Below are positions 1 through 12,300 of a DNA stretch of 64,000 nucleotides, piece by piece (position 1 is the stretch's first letter; the number at the start of each line of letters is the position of its first letter). Origin of the DNA: Thalassia testudinum. Lineage: Eukaryota; Streptophyta; Magnoliopsida; Alismatales; Hydrocharitaceae. Both the position numbers and the translations under genes were made by a program. Where the stretch lies: NCBI GenBank assembly GCA_037157565.1, contig JAZHRO010000050.1, forward strand, positions 45,952,001-46,016,000. The letters run 5' to 3'. The notes under the pieces are model-generated. The model saw nothing but the letters and a program-made list of their open reading frames with translations, was not told the origin of the DNA and did not search any database.

Positions 1-2011
1 AATAAACATAACAAATAACAAAAGAACCACAAATCCTCCTGAAATGATAATGAAGAGGGGAAACTCCTTGCTCCAAGCTTAGTGGCTCCTAGGCTTGAAA
101 AGGGCTACTCCTCCTTCCTAGACGTCCTCCAAAGGAAAACCCTAGAAGGGCATGCCTTCTCCATCCTTGAGTGGATGGCTCCCACTCCAAGAACTCCTCC
201 TTAAGGTGGCGTCGACAACCTTTGATTCTTCCTCCAAGGGTGGTAGTGTACCACACTCAAATCCTCCTCTCCTAAGGGTAGGAGTGTACCCTAGGTTGTC
301 CTCCAATGCCTGTCATCCTATCTTGGCTGGCATGGGCACAAGAGACAAGAGAAGAGGGGAAGGCACCAAGGGGATAGAGTATCCCCTTCATCTTCTTCTC
401 TCGACCTTCTATGTAGGTGGAAATATGGGTAGAAAAAATGTAGCCAAGGTTGGATTTTAATGGTGATGGTAGGGGGTTTTTATAGGAGTATAGGGGGGTA
501 GGGTTAGTTATAGGATGGACGACTATGATGGGGGTTAGATGATGGCTATAGGACCCTAAGGCTAGGGTTGTTGGCACCAAAATGGAAGGGCACTTAGTGG
601 TTGTCGCCAACCCTAGGTGGTTGCTAGGGTTAAGGGTTTGGTTAGGTGTGTTGTAGGGTGGAGATGGAGTTATATGGTGGTGGTTATGAGATGAGGAGCT
701 AGGGTTATTTGCATGGACTTAAGGGGTGTGTGTAGGTATGGTTAGGGGAGAGTTGGTGGAAACTTTAGTGTGGTTAAAGGGGTAGGGTTGCCATGGACAT
801 AAGGGAAGGATAGGATGGCTTTTTATGGTGGTGGTTATGGGATTAAGGGTGTTTATAGGTGGCGCCAAAATGGAAGGTTGTGGGTGGTGTTTTTGGTGCC
901 AAAATAGTGGTGGTTTAGGGTTGGTTATGGTGGCGTAGGTTGGCACCACTAGTGAGCTTCTAGAAGGGGTTAGGTGTAGGGTTTAGATGAGGATAAAGGG
1001 AGAGGTGTAGGGGTTCAATAAGGGCTTGTGTTGGCGCCAAAATGAAGGGGTGGCTATGGCATTTTGGCACCAACTTGAAGGGATGTTTAGGGTGGTAGTT
1101 ATGGTGGGTTGGCACCACAAGGGGTTGGGTTAGGTTAGGGTTAAGGTGGAGTTATGGTCGGCCATGGAGGTTTTTGGTTGAGTAGAGTTTAGCTAAGCTA
1201 GCATAGCTAGTAGAGTAGAGGTGGAGGAGCTAGGGTTTCATGGAGGAGAGCTGAAGAAGAGAATTCTGGAGCTGGTATCAGATACTCTGGAGCTAGGCCT
1301 ACTGAGGTAGATTCAAGGGGAGCTCAACTACTAAGCTTAGCTACTTAGTTCTTATGCAAGTAGCCAAGCTTGGGTAGATGAGCTTAGTTGAGCTGGCCCT
1401 AACCAAGCTAGAGATAGGTTGAGCTAGAAGTGCCTCTGATGAGAACTCTAGAGCTAGCTAAGCTACTAGTTGACAAGTAGTAGCTCAGCTAGCTTAGAGT
1501 CTAGTTATTGTGAGTTGGCTGGAACTGAGGTGAGATGAGGTGGACTCAAGTCAACTCAGTTGAGCTAGCTAGAGCCCCCAGTGAACTGGTGGGAGCTGAG
1601 ATGAGCTAGACTCAATTAGGTTGAGCTGGATCTAAGCTGAGCTGAGCTAGGGTGAGCTAAGATGAGCTCTCTTGAGCCACCATTCAGCTAAGGTAAGCTG
1701 AATGGAGCTGAATGGAGCTTACCCTAGTCCAAGGGAACTGGTATCCAGCCATGATGAGTTGGAATTAGCTGAGTCCTAGCCTAATTGAGCTTTCTCTTCA
1801 TCAGTTGCCTTCACGAGTGCTAGGGTTCTAGGGATCTGACTCTGCTTATCCATAACACTCCAAGAAACACATCAAAAAATAAAATAACAAATGCAATGTT
1901 TGCCTAACCTAATTTATGCCTAAATGCAACCTAGAAACCATTTTCAGATCAAAATCCTAAGAGTTAGGTTTGTTTTAATGCATAAGAATGATGATAAACT
2001 AGCATTTATCA
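1..2011 (-). repeat. 3' LTR of element A (truncated by the window)
   Basis: This is a direct repeat of 7544-9556. On the minus strand it opens TGATAAATGCTAGTTTATCATC, a short inverted repeat at the LTR tip that also opens the partner LTR and, in modified form, solo LTR J. About 470 bases of its far end lie beyond the window. It contains an AGCT-dense low-complexity tract (about 1180-1760) and TTAGGG-like G-rich stretches (about 450-1150). ORFs here are not conserved between the two copies and I regard them as chance. Confidence 0.88.
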
Positions 2012-3431
2012 CACCCCTATGCTTATCTTTTGCTAGTCTCTTAGCAAAACTTTAATTTTTACAACACGAAATTTTTGGGAAATCTAATTTTTTTGACTTT
2101 TGAGGAGAAAGAGATTACGAGATATAGGTTGATCCAAACACATGAGGTATGGGATTTGTTAAGGATAAACATCGGGATATGCTTTTGGATCCAAAAATTA
2201 GACAAAAACGGGATCAATATATCCTCCAAAAAATTCACAGCTTAACCCCTTGTTAATTCAGATGACTTGAAATTTTTGTTTTTAGGATTTTTTTGGCTCT
2301 TGAATCTAATTCGCAACTTGCAATAACCTTTAAAACATTGTGTCCTTGCTTGTGAAAGGCCAACATTTATAAGGGCATGTTTTTGGTTTAAAACCTTTTC
2401 TTTTTCTCCCCCATGCTTATTTATAGCTTAGTTTTACAATAGATGTGTCGGGATCATCATTCTTGTTACCAAACCTCGAGGGGGCTCTGGCACTAGTACT
2501 TCGAGATAGCACTGTCCATGACACCACCCAGGAGCTCACAACCCCAAAACACAATGCGGTGTAAAGGGGCACTCCAAGCAAACTCAAGCTCTTGCTCCGA
2601 CACTATAGGTAGAGCACTGTCCAAGGCACTTGAGCTGTGAAAATGCGCTTTAATGCTCCATCTAAAGATATGAAATATAGATATGGAGCAGCGTCGAGGT
2701 GGTAACATGTTGTCATCGCATCCTCAAAGGAGATATTTTCCTCCTTCTCGGTAGTGGGAACTCAAACCAATGATTTGCTTCAGACTTTTACTCAGGCCAA
2801 GCAAGGGGTTTTTCTGATTTTTAGTAGTTTTTAAGTGTTGGCTTGTGTGTGAAATTTGACACAGGAAGTTCCACAAGAAATGCGAGTTTTTGAATCAGAA
2901 ACTAAACCAAATACTTTCCATATTACAAAAGAGGATCAAGTCACCTGAACTATCATGAGTTTAGGTAGAATTTTGGAGAAGGATATCTGATCTAGTATAA
3001 AAGAAGACCTTGAAATTCTAATGATCAGATCCGTATCCTTATCCTTAGTTTGTTAAAGATTAAATCCCATTGTACCAAAAGTAAGTTTTCAACCTTAGTC
3101 CCGATTTCAAAATGTTCCTCAAAAAAGTTTTTCAGTATTTTTACTTTTTTGGGTATGCATGCAAGAAATTAAAATGACTAAAGAGAAATGCATGTTTTTA
3201 GGCTTTGAAAATCCTAAATCGATCATCAAAATTTTAAAAACACCCCCCCATGCTTATGATGTGCAATGTCCTCATGCATTAGAAAGGAAAAGGGATCACC
3301 TTAGTGAAGGGCAGTTGGGTTTAGGTTGGTCAAAACCTGGAAAAAGAAAGGAAAAAGGAAAGCAGGAAAAATGATGGGTTACCTACCATCCAGTGCTATC
3401 TTTTACACCATTCAGCCGAGCGTAGTGTGCA
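2012..3431 (-). other. 3' noncoding region of element A with hairpin next to the 3' LTR
   Basis: These 1.4 kb lie between the pol stop and the 3' LTR and show no credible ORF. Next to the LTR is a weak polypurine tract (minus strand GCATAGGGGTG). Just upstream of it is an imperfect hairpin at 2030-2047 (TTGCTAAGAGACTAGCAA on the minus strand). At 2499-2508 and about 2691-2731 lie the TATCTCGAAG and GAGGATGCGATG motifs, which recur in the same order behind pol in element C. A diverged partial repeat of the first unit is near 2577-2610. Confidence 0.6.
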
Positions 3432-6400
3432 TCAGTGATCAGCTGTGGTTGGTTTGGTTAAATCGAAAGATTTAGATGGAAGAATCAGGGCATAATCAAA
3501 ATAGGGCTTTAAACGTTGACCGTTGACTTGAAAAGTCATATTAGTTTTAGGATCAAAATGATCAACAGCACCGTACGGGTATGTTTTTAAGACAATAAAG
3601 GGGTCGGTCCATTTTGATTTTAACTTTCCAGGAAAAATACGTAATCATGCATCGAAAAGCCAAACACATTGATTAATGTCAAAATATTTCCAAACAATGT
3701 ATTTATAATGAAATTTCTTCATTTAGTCTTTATAAATCTGCGCATTTTCATATGAAAAATTACGTAATTCTTCCAGTTCAGTCGATTGTAATTTTTTGTG
3801 GATACCGGCATCAGATAAGTCCATATTTAATTACTTTATTGGCCAAAATGCCCTATGCTCAAGTTCTACCGGGAGATAGCATGCCTTCCCAAAAATCAGA
3901 CAGAAGGGAGACATGCCAAGTGAGGTTTTGAAAGCGGTATGGTAGGCCCATAAATCATAGTCTAATTTGGTGGACTAGTCTTTGCGATCAGGCCTAATCA
4001 TCTTTTGTAGAATATTTTTGATTTCCCAGTTAGAAACTTCAGCTTGACCATTTGTTTAGGGATGATAAGGTGTGGAAATTTCGTGATTAACCCCATATTT
4101 AGAAAGAAGGTGACGAAATTGTGAGTGGGTGAAGTGTGAGTCTCCATCATTGATAATAACCTTTGGAACGTCGAATCTTGAGAAAATATTTTTCTTAATG
4201 CATTCAACAACCACACGGTGATCATTGGTGCGGGTGGGTATTACTTCAATCCATTTAGAAACATAGTCGACTGCGACTAGTATATACAAATGCCCACCAG
4301 AGTTGATGAACGGTCCCATGAAGTTGTTGCCCCATACATCAAAAATTTCAACCTCTAAAATAGGATTAAAGGGCATCATATCCTTCCGAGTCATGCTGTC
4401 GATGCTCTGGCAACGCACACAGGACCGAACAAAATTATGAACATCTTTGTGCAAGCTAGGCCAAAAGAATCCCGCATTAAGGATTTTAGCTGCAGTTTTC
4501 TTTCCCGAAAAATGTCCGCCACAAGCCATTGAATGACAATGTGTCAGAATATCGTGGATTTCTGAATTAGGGGCACATCGCCTAATGACCTGATCAGCAC
4601 AAATGTGGAAAAGGTCGGGTTCCTCCCAAAAATAGTATTTAATATCAACAAAGAACTTATCCCTTTTTATTTTTGGCCAATCAGTGGGGATTCGTTCTAT
4701 TACTAAATAGTTTGCAATGGGTGCAAACCAAGGGAGGGTGATGGCAACTAAAATGCCTTCATCAGGGAATTGATCAGGGGGGTCATTATGTCATTCGTCA
4801 TAAGATGAGAGAGATGGTCGGCCACTACATTTTGCGATCCTACCTTATCCTTGATTTCCAAGTCAAATTCTTGGGGAAGCAGGACCCAATGGATAAGCCG
4901 GGGTTTCGCATCTTTTTTGTCAGCAAATATTTATGTGCTGAGTGGTTGGTATATACAGTGACATGTGACCCCAAAAGATAATATCTAAATTATTCTAGGG
5001 CCAATACAATGGGAAGAAGTTCCTTTTCAGTAACTGTATAATTTCGGTGTGCATCATCAAGAGTTTTGCTAGCATAATAGATCACAACGGGCTTCTTGTC
5101 AATTCTTTGCCCTAAAATGGCCCCCATAGCAAAATTTGAGGCATCTGTCATTAATTCAAAGGAACTATCCCAATCAGGTCCCTGCAAAATTGATGCCTCG
5201 ATAACTTCCTTCTTCAACCTCAAGAAACTCTCCAGGCATTTATCATGGAAATCGAATGGCTAGTCTTTAGTAAGAAGCTGACTTAAGGGCTTGGAGATTT
5301 GGGAAAAATTTTGTATGAATCTACGGTAGAAACCCACATGACCCAAAAAGGATCTGATCTGTTTTATAGTAGTGGGTGGTGGGAGCTTAGATATAGCATC
5401 TATTTTTGCTTTAGCTACCACAATTCCTTATTTTGATATAAAATGGCCCAGGACAACACTTTCCTAAACCATGAAATGACCTTTTTCCCAATTGAGGCCC
5501 AAATTGACTTCTATGCATTTTTGGAGAGTTCCTTCAAGGTTCTTGAGACAATGGTCCAAAAATAGAGAAGTCGTTCATAAAGACTTCTAAGCATTCACCT
5601 ACCAGGTCTGAAAATATTGCAAGCATACACTTTTGAAAAGTCGCAGGTGTGTTGCAAAGACCAAAGGGCATTCTTCGGAAAGCAAAGGTTCTAAAGGGGC
5701 AGGTGAAAGTTGTTTTGTCCTGGTCCTCAGGATGAACCGCTATCTTATTATAGACAGAATAACCATCCATAAAATAGTAAAAATCTTGTCTGACTAACCA
5801 CTCCAAGATTTGATCAATAAAGGGGAGCGGAAAATGGTCCTTCTTCGTGGTAGTGTTTAATTTTCTATAATCAATACGCACGTGCCAAGAAGAGGCGGTT
5901 TGAGTGGCTATATTCTCCCTATTTTCATTGGTGACAACTGTTAGTCCAGCCTTTTTGGGCACTACTTGTGTTGGACTAACCCAGGAGCTGTCAAAAATGG
6001 GGTAGATGATATTTGCATCAAGCCACTTAATAATCTCCTTTTTCACCACCTCCTGCATATTAGGATTCAAGAGCCTTTGTGGTTGGTGGGAGGGGCGAGA
6101 ATCGTCCTCTAGATATATACTATGTGTACAGTAGGACGGATGAATACCCTTAAGATCAGAAAGGGTCCAGCCAATAGTTTTCTATATTTACTCAAAACCT
6201 GGAGAAGTTTGTGTTCTTGTGCCCCAGTAAGTCCAGAATTTATAATCAGGGGTAGGGTCTAATTTGGACCCAGGAAAACATATTTAAGGGAGTCAGGCAA
6301 AGGTTTTAACTCCAGTTGTGGGCCCGGCTCCAAAAGAATTTCTACTTTTTGTGTTAGTGGTGAAGTGAGAGTGAAAGGGTCAGCTGGAGTGTTAGATGAA

Positions 6401-7072
6401 TGTGTGACTAGCATGTGGGGGTAGAATGAAGTGGATTATTCAGGAACCATGTTAATGGCAAAACAGGAACCCAAATGTGAAATCTGCAAAGTTTCCTTCA
6501 CTATATTTTCCATTTCTGAATTCGAATCATCAAAGAAATCAAGTTCTTGGAACCTCCTAGAAGCTTTGAAAATATCTAGGGTTACAGATTCACTACCACA
6601 CATGATCTTCATTTTGCCAGAATCATAATCAATATTTGCATGAGTGGTGGCTAAGAATGGTCTTCCAAGAACTATAGGGGCAAACTTTAAAGCTTCTGGT
6701 ACCTCTATGTCCAGGACTAAAAAGTCTACTGTAAATAGACAATTTTTGACCCGGACAAGGTCATCCTCAACAATTCTCTTGGTTTAATTGTAGATCGGTC
6801 TGCTAATTGAAGAGTAACCTCAACAGTCTTTAATTCACCGATCTTAAATTCCTCAAAAAAAATTGTGGGGATAAGATTAATTGAGGCACCGAGATCCAAT
6901 AAGGCACGATCAAAAGACATGTCATTAATGATCACTTGAATCAAGGGAGTGCCTAGATCTTTTCTCTTAAGAGGCAGTCGACTCTACACAACTGAGCTGA
7001 CTGTCTCGAGAAGGATCACCTTTCCTAAATTTCTAGGCTACTTTTTTGGGGTACACAAGTCCTTTAGAAAAG
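3432..7072 (-). pseudogene. Broken pol of element A: protease, RT, RNase H, integrase
   Basis: Read on the minus strand. About 6640-7072 holds the end of gag (FLKDLCTPKK) and the protease with ALLDLGASINLIP, the Athila-type DLG form of the active site. RT is at about 5290-6110 ([31 protein letters not shown]). RNase H is at about 4800-5250 (MTDASNFAMGAILGQ). Integrase is at about 3432-4780 (CGGHF, CVRCQ, INDGDSHF), ending RLKPYF near 3490 with a stop at 3432. Two catalytic positions are lost: the RT box reads FMNDF instead of FMDDF, and the integrase box reads GNNFMGPF instead of GIDFMGPF. A stop splits the integrase at PYHP-stop-TNGQ (about 4060). Other stops and shifts are present, so no active product is expected. 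Confidence 0.88.
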
Positions 7073-9556
7073 TGATGGGGATTTTGCACGGTTTGTAAAG
7101 TTAGGGTTTATTGTTGTAACACACAAAAATTGATCAACTCTTAAATTTATAAAACCTAGATAGTGGGGTATCTAGGGTAGTCCAAGGAGGCAAATTTGTT
7201 TGCTAAATCAAATCTCTTGCTTTAGAGGGGACTCACCTTTCTTTTTGGTGTTTTATATATATGATTTTTTTAAAATTTTGAAATAACAGGAACACTAGAG
7301 TTTTGTTGAAAAAGGCTAACCCTAATAGCTAATATCTACGTGACAAAAGTTGATTCTTTCTAAGCTCACCCTAGGCACGTGGAAGCCTAGGGTAATTAGA
7401 AAGACAGAGTGTTTGCGCACTAGGAATAATGCGACAAAAACAACAAAAGGAATTATGACAAAAGCTATATGAAAAAGAAGGCAACTTTTAATTGAGAAAA
7501 AGTGTTTTACAAAAACCCTAGTAGAGGAATGCTTCTACTACTAGAACAAACATAACAAATAACAAAAGAAACACAAATCCTCCTGAAATGATGGTGAAGA
7601 GGGGAAACTCCTTGCTCCAAGCTTAGTGTCTCCTAGGCTTGAAAAGGGCTCCTCCTCCTTCCTAGACGTCCTCCAAAGGCAAACCCTAGATGGGCGTGCC
7701 TTCTCCATCCTAGAGTTGATGGTTCCCACTCCAAGAACTCCTCCTTAAGGTGGCATGGACAACCTTTGATTCTTCCTCCAAGGGTGGTAGTGTACCACCC
7801 TCAAATCCTCCTCTCCCTAGGGTAGGCGTGTACCCTAGGTTGTCTTCCAATGCCTGGCTTCCTCCCTTGGCTGGTGTGGGCACAAGAGAGAAGAGAAGAG
7901 GGGAAGACACCAAGGGGATAGAGTATCCCCTTAATCTTCTTCTCTTGACCTTCTATGTAGGTGGAAATATGGGTAGAAAAAATGTAGAAAAGGTTGGATT
8001 TTAATGGTGGTGGTAGGGGGTTTTTATAGGAGTAGGAGGGGGGTAGGGTTTGTTATAGGATGGATGGCTATGATGGGGGTTAGATGGTTGTTATAGGATC
8101 CTAGGGCTAGGGTTGTTGGCACCAAAATGGAAGGGCACTTGGTGGTTGGCGCCAACCCTAGGTGGTTGCTAGGGTTAAGGGTTTGGTTAGGTGTGTTGTA
8201 GGGTGGAGATGGAGTTATATGGTGGTGATTATGAGATGAGGGGCTAGGGTTATTTGCGTGGACTTAAGGGGCGTGTGTAGGTGTGGTTAGAGGAGAGTTG
8301 GTGCCAACTTTAGTGTGGTTAAAAGGGTAGGGTTGGCATGGACATAAGGGAAGGCTAGGATGGCTTTTTATGGTGGTGGTTATGGGATTAAGGGTGTTTA
8401 TAGGTGGCACCAAAATGGAAGGTTGTGGGTGGTGTTTTTGGTTCCAAAATAGTGGTTGTTTAGGGTTGGTTATAGTGACTTAGGTTGGCACCACTAGTGG
8501 GCTTCTAGAAGGGGTTAGGTGTAGGGTTTAGATGAGGATAAAGGGAGAGGTGTAGGGGTTCGATAAGGGCTTGTGTTGGCGCCAAAATGAAGGGTTGGCT
8601 ATGGCATTTTGGTGCCTACTTGAAGGGGTGTTTAGGGTGGTAGTTATGGTGGGTTGGCACCACAAGGGGTTGGGTTAGGGTTAAGGTGGAGTTATGGTCA
8701 GCCATGGAGATTTTTAGTGGAGTAGAGTTTAGCTAAGCTAGCTTAGCTAGTAGAGTAGAGGTGGAGGAGCTAGGGTTTCATGGAGGAGAGCTTAAGAAGA
8801 GAATTCTGGAGCTTGTATCTGGTACTCTGGAGTTGGGACTATTGAGGCAACTTCAAGGGGAGCTCAACTACTATGCTTAGCTACTTAGTTCTTATGCAAG
8901 TAGCCAAGCTTGGGTAGTTGAGCTTAGTTGAGCTGGTCCTAACCTAGCTAGAGCTAGGTTGGGCTGGAACTGCCTATGATGAGAACTCCAGAGCTAGCTA
9001 AGCTACTAGTTGACAAGTAGTAGCTCAACTAGCTTAGAGGCTAGCTATTGTGAGATAGCTAGAGCTGAGGTGAGCTGAACTTGAGCTGAGGTGGACTCAA
9101 GTCAACTCAATTGAGCTAGCTAGAGCCCCCAGTGAACTGGTGGGAGCTAAGATGAGCTAGACTCAACTAGGTTGAGTTGGATCTAAGCTGAGCTAAGCTA
9201 GGGTGAGCTAAGATGAGCTCTCTTGAGCTACCATTCAGCTAAGGTGATCTGAATGGAGCTAACCCTAGTCCAAGGGAGCTGGTATCCAGCCATGATGAGC
9301 TAGAATTAGTTGAGTCCTAGCCTAATTGAGCTTCCTCTTCATCAGTTGCCTTCGTAAGTGCTAGGGTTTTGAGGATCTGACTCTCTACTTATCCCTAACA
9401 CTCCAAGAAACACATCAAAAAATAAAATAACAAATGCAAGCATGCCTAACCTAATTTTTTCCTAAATGCAACCCAGAAACCTGTTTGCAGATCAAAATCC
9501 TAAGTGCTAGGTTTGTTTTAATGCATAGGAATGATGATAAACTGGCGTTTATCACC
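7073..9556 (-). repeat. 5' LTR of element A, 2.48 kb
   Basis: Minus-strand LTR running TGATAAACGCCAG...CCCCATCA. The right edge was set by comparison with the 3' LTR and by the resumption of B's integrase frame at 9557. The left edge was set by the terminal CATCA, matched to the end of the related solo LTR J. The far end holds the segment GCCTCCTTGGACTACCCTAG (minus strand, about 7170), also found near the end of J. The LTR is followed directly by the gag-protease junction with no PBS, so the internal 5' end has been lost exactly at the LTR border. Confidence 0.8.
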
Positions 9557-12300
9557 CATACTTCAAATATTTTAATAATTAGAATTGGTTGAAGGGACAT
9601 CATATCTCTTCTTGTCATAGTTCCTAATGATTGATATCGAATGTAAGCTTTACAGAAATTATGTGCATCTATGAAAAAAGTTGGCCAATAAAATCCACGC
9701 TGTAACACTTTTGCATCGATTTTCTTTCTTGAGAAATGTCCTCCACAGGCTATATTATGAAAAAACATTAAGATACTAAAAATTTTAGATTCAGGCACAC
9801 ATCTACTAATAATCTGATATGCGCAAAGCCCGAATAATAAAGGATCCTCCCAAAAATAATGTTTAGCTTCAGAGATAAACCTTAGTTTTTGTTGTTTAGT
9901 CCTTTTATTGGGTATTTTTCCTGTAGCTAAGTAATTTGCCAAATCAACATACCAGGGATGTCCTTTATGGCCTATGGTCAAGATTTGTTCATCTGGGAAT
10001 TGATCTCTGATTGGAGGTGGAGGCCAAGATTATCTAGATTGAGTCGTGAAAAATGGTTAGCCACAATGTTCTGAGAATCGGCCTTATCTTTGATTTCAAG
10101 GTCAAATTGTTGTAAAAGTAAAATCCATCTAATTAACCTTGGTTTAGCATCTTTCTTCATCAACAAGTGCTGCAAAGTTGTATGATCAGTATAAACAAGC
10201 ACGTGGTTTCCAATAATGTTAGATCTAAACTTCTCAAGTCTGAAAACCACAACTAGCAATTCTTTTTCTGTAGTCATGTAATTTCTTTGAGCATCATTCA
10301 GGGTTTTGCTAGCATAATAAATTACCATGGGTTTTCTCTCAATCTTTCATCCAAGGATGACACCAATAGCAAAATCCAATGCATCACACATTATCTCAAA
10401 AGGATGGGACCAATCAGGTGGTTGCAAGATTTAGGCTTTGGTCACAGAGTCCTTAAGAGTTTGATAAGATTGGGTGCAATCAGGAGTAAAATCAAAGGTG
10501 TTATCCTTAGTCAAAAGATTTGTCAGGGGCCTAGAAATCTTCGAGAAATCATTTATAAATCTTCTATAAAAGCCAACATGCCCTAAGAAAGACCTAACTT
10601 GGTGAACTGAGCTAGGAGGTGGTAGATTGGAGATCAAATCAACTTTAGCTCGGTCGACTTCCAAGCCTCTTTTAGGCACAATATGTCCGAGCAAAATCCC
10701 TTCTTGGACCATAAATGGCTCTTTTCCCAACTCAAGACTAGATTTACTTGTATACATCTTCTTAGAATCTTTTCCAAGTTTCTTAGATACTCATCAAAGG
10801 AATCTCCAAAAATTGAAAAATCATCCATGGAGACTTCCAAGTAATCATCAATCATGTTCGAAAAAAATGCCATCATGCACCTTTGAAAAGTTGTTGGTGC
10901 ATTGCACAATCTGAAAGGCATTCTATGGAAAGCAAAGGTTCCATAGGGACATGTAAAAGTCATCTTTTCTTGATCTTCTAGACTGATAGCAACCTAGTTA
11001 TATCTAGAATATCCATCCAAGAAATAGAAAATTTTCCTTCTAGCTAATTTCTCCAGGATCTGATCAATAAAAGGTAGTGGGAAGTGAACCTTTTTAGTGG
11101 CAGAATTGAGTCGTCTATAATCAATGCAGACTCGCCACGCAGTTGCGAAGTGAGTCGGGATGGATTCTCCCTTGTCATTGGTCATGACAGTTAGCCCTAC
11201 TTTCTTAGGTACAACTTGAATTGGGATTACCCAAGGACTATCAGAAATGGGGTAAACAATGTATGCATCAAGCCACTTAATTATTTGCTTTTTTACGACC
11301 TCCTACATATTCGGGTTAGGTCTCCTTTATAATTCACAAGAAGGTCGTGCATCTTCTTCCAAGTATATCTTGTGGGTGCACTAAGCAGAACTAATACCCT
11401 TCAAATCAGAAATGGTCCATCTAATAGCTTGCTTATTTGCACTTAGGACCTTAGTCAAATTAAGCTCTTGATCTCTGGTCAGATGTGAGTTAATAATCAC
11501 AGGAAGGGTTTGATTAGGTCCCAAGAAGACATTTTTCATATTAGTTGGGAGGGGCTTTAATTCCAATTCTGGTGGGACTATGAGTGAGGGTAGCTGAGTA
11601 GATGAAGATGGAGTAGGCAGCCTCTTCACAGGAGGATCAATTCCAAGTCTAGAGTCAGGTGTTGGATATAGATACCTGCAAACCACCTTGCACTTAGGTT
11701 CCAAATTAGTTTCTTTTCTTGGTTGAGTCAAACATGCTAGCAAAGGATCCTCAATAAGATTAATAGCCATGTTTCTGCAATATCATCATCCTCTAAGTCC
11801 TCAATAGCTCCACAATCATCAAAGTTTTTCATTTCCTTAAAAACATTTAATTTCATCTTTTTGTCTCCAAAGGCAATTTCCATTTTTCCATATTCACAAT
11901 CAATGTGGGCTTTAGCAGTAGCAAGGAAGGGTCTACCCAAGATGATTGGGGTATTGCAGAGTCATTCAAGCACCTCCATATCAAGGACTAGAAAATCAAC
12001 AAGTAAAAGTCCTTGACATGGACAATCACAACCTCCAGAATCTCGCGTGGCTTGGTGATAGTTTGGTCGGCTAGCTGAAGTGTCACATTAGTGGGCTTCA
12101 GGTCACCTATACCGAATTATTCATATAATACAGTCAGGATTAGATTAATGGAGGCACCCAGATCCAATAGAGCCTATCCAAATTAATATCCCCAATCAAA
12201 TAAGAAATCAGAGGGACTTCTAGATCCTTCTTCTTAGAGGGAAGGTTATTTAAGATGATTGAGCTAGCTTGTTTAGTTAAGATAACCTTCCTAGGATTAT
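9557..12300 (-). pseudogene. Broken pol of element B: protease, RT, RNase H, 5' part of integrase
   Basis: Protease lies at about 11737-12260 and is badly degraded, though IILGRPFLATAKAHID-type residues survive at the C-terminal end. The linker is at 11381-11770. RT is at 10431-11260: the segments DYRRLNSATKKVHFPLPF and SMDDFSIFG are readable, and the catalytic DD is kept. RNase H is at 9978-10430 (TTEKELLVVVFRLEKFRS, TDHTTLQHL). The start of integrase is at 9557-9980, with CGGHF and WPTFF readable; its CIRCQ knuckle has become YIRYQ, losing both zinc-binding cysteines. Integrase stops at FEVWG because element A inserted there. Several frameshifts divide the domains, so this is a pseudogene. 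Confidence 0.87.

Larger units (their letters stand above)
1..9556 (-). mobile_element. Athila-like Ty3/gypsy element A, gag deleted, cut by the left window edge
   Basis: The element reads right to left: 5' LTR 7073-9556, broken protease-RT-RNase H-integrase 3432-7072, 3' noncoding region 2012-3431, and 3' LTR 1-2011. The two LTRs align from base 1 (matching about 7544) and differ at roughly 7-8% of sites in the first 360 bases that I compared by eye, so this copy is clearly older than element C. It sits inside the integrase of element B: B's frame runs up to the FEVWG codons and stops at 9557, where A's LTR begins with TGATAAACGCC on the minus strand. The right-hand TSD should be CCCAT (9557-9561); its partner lies outside the window. 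PBS, leader and nearly all of gag are missing, so it could only move with help. Confidence 0.85.

Noticed and set aside
1090..1160. GGGTTAGG-like runs resembling telomere repeats (also about 8650-8700)
   Set aside because: Not a regular TTTAGGG array; they are part of the A LTR and present in both LTR copies.
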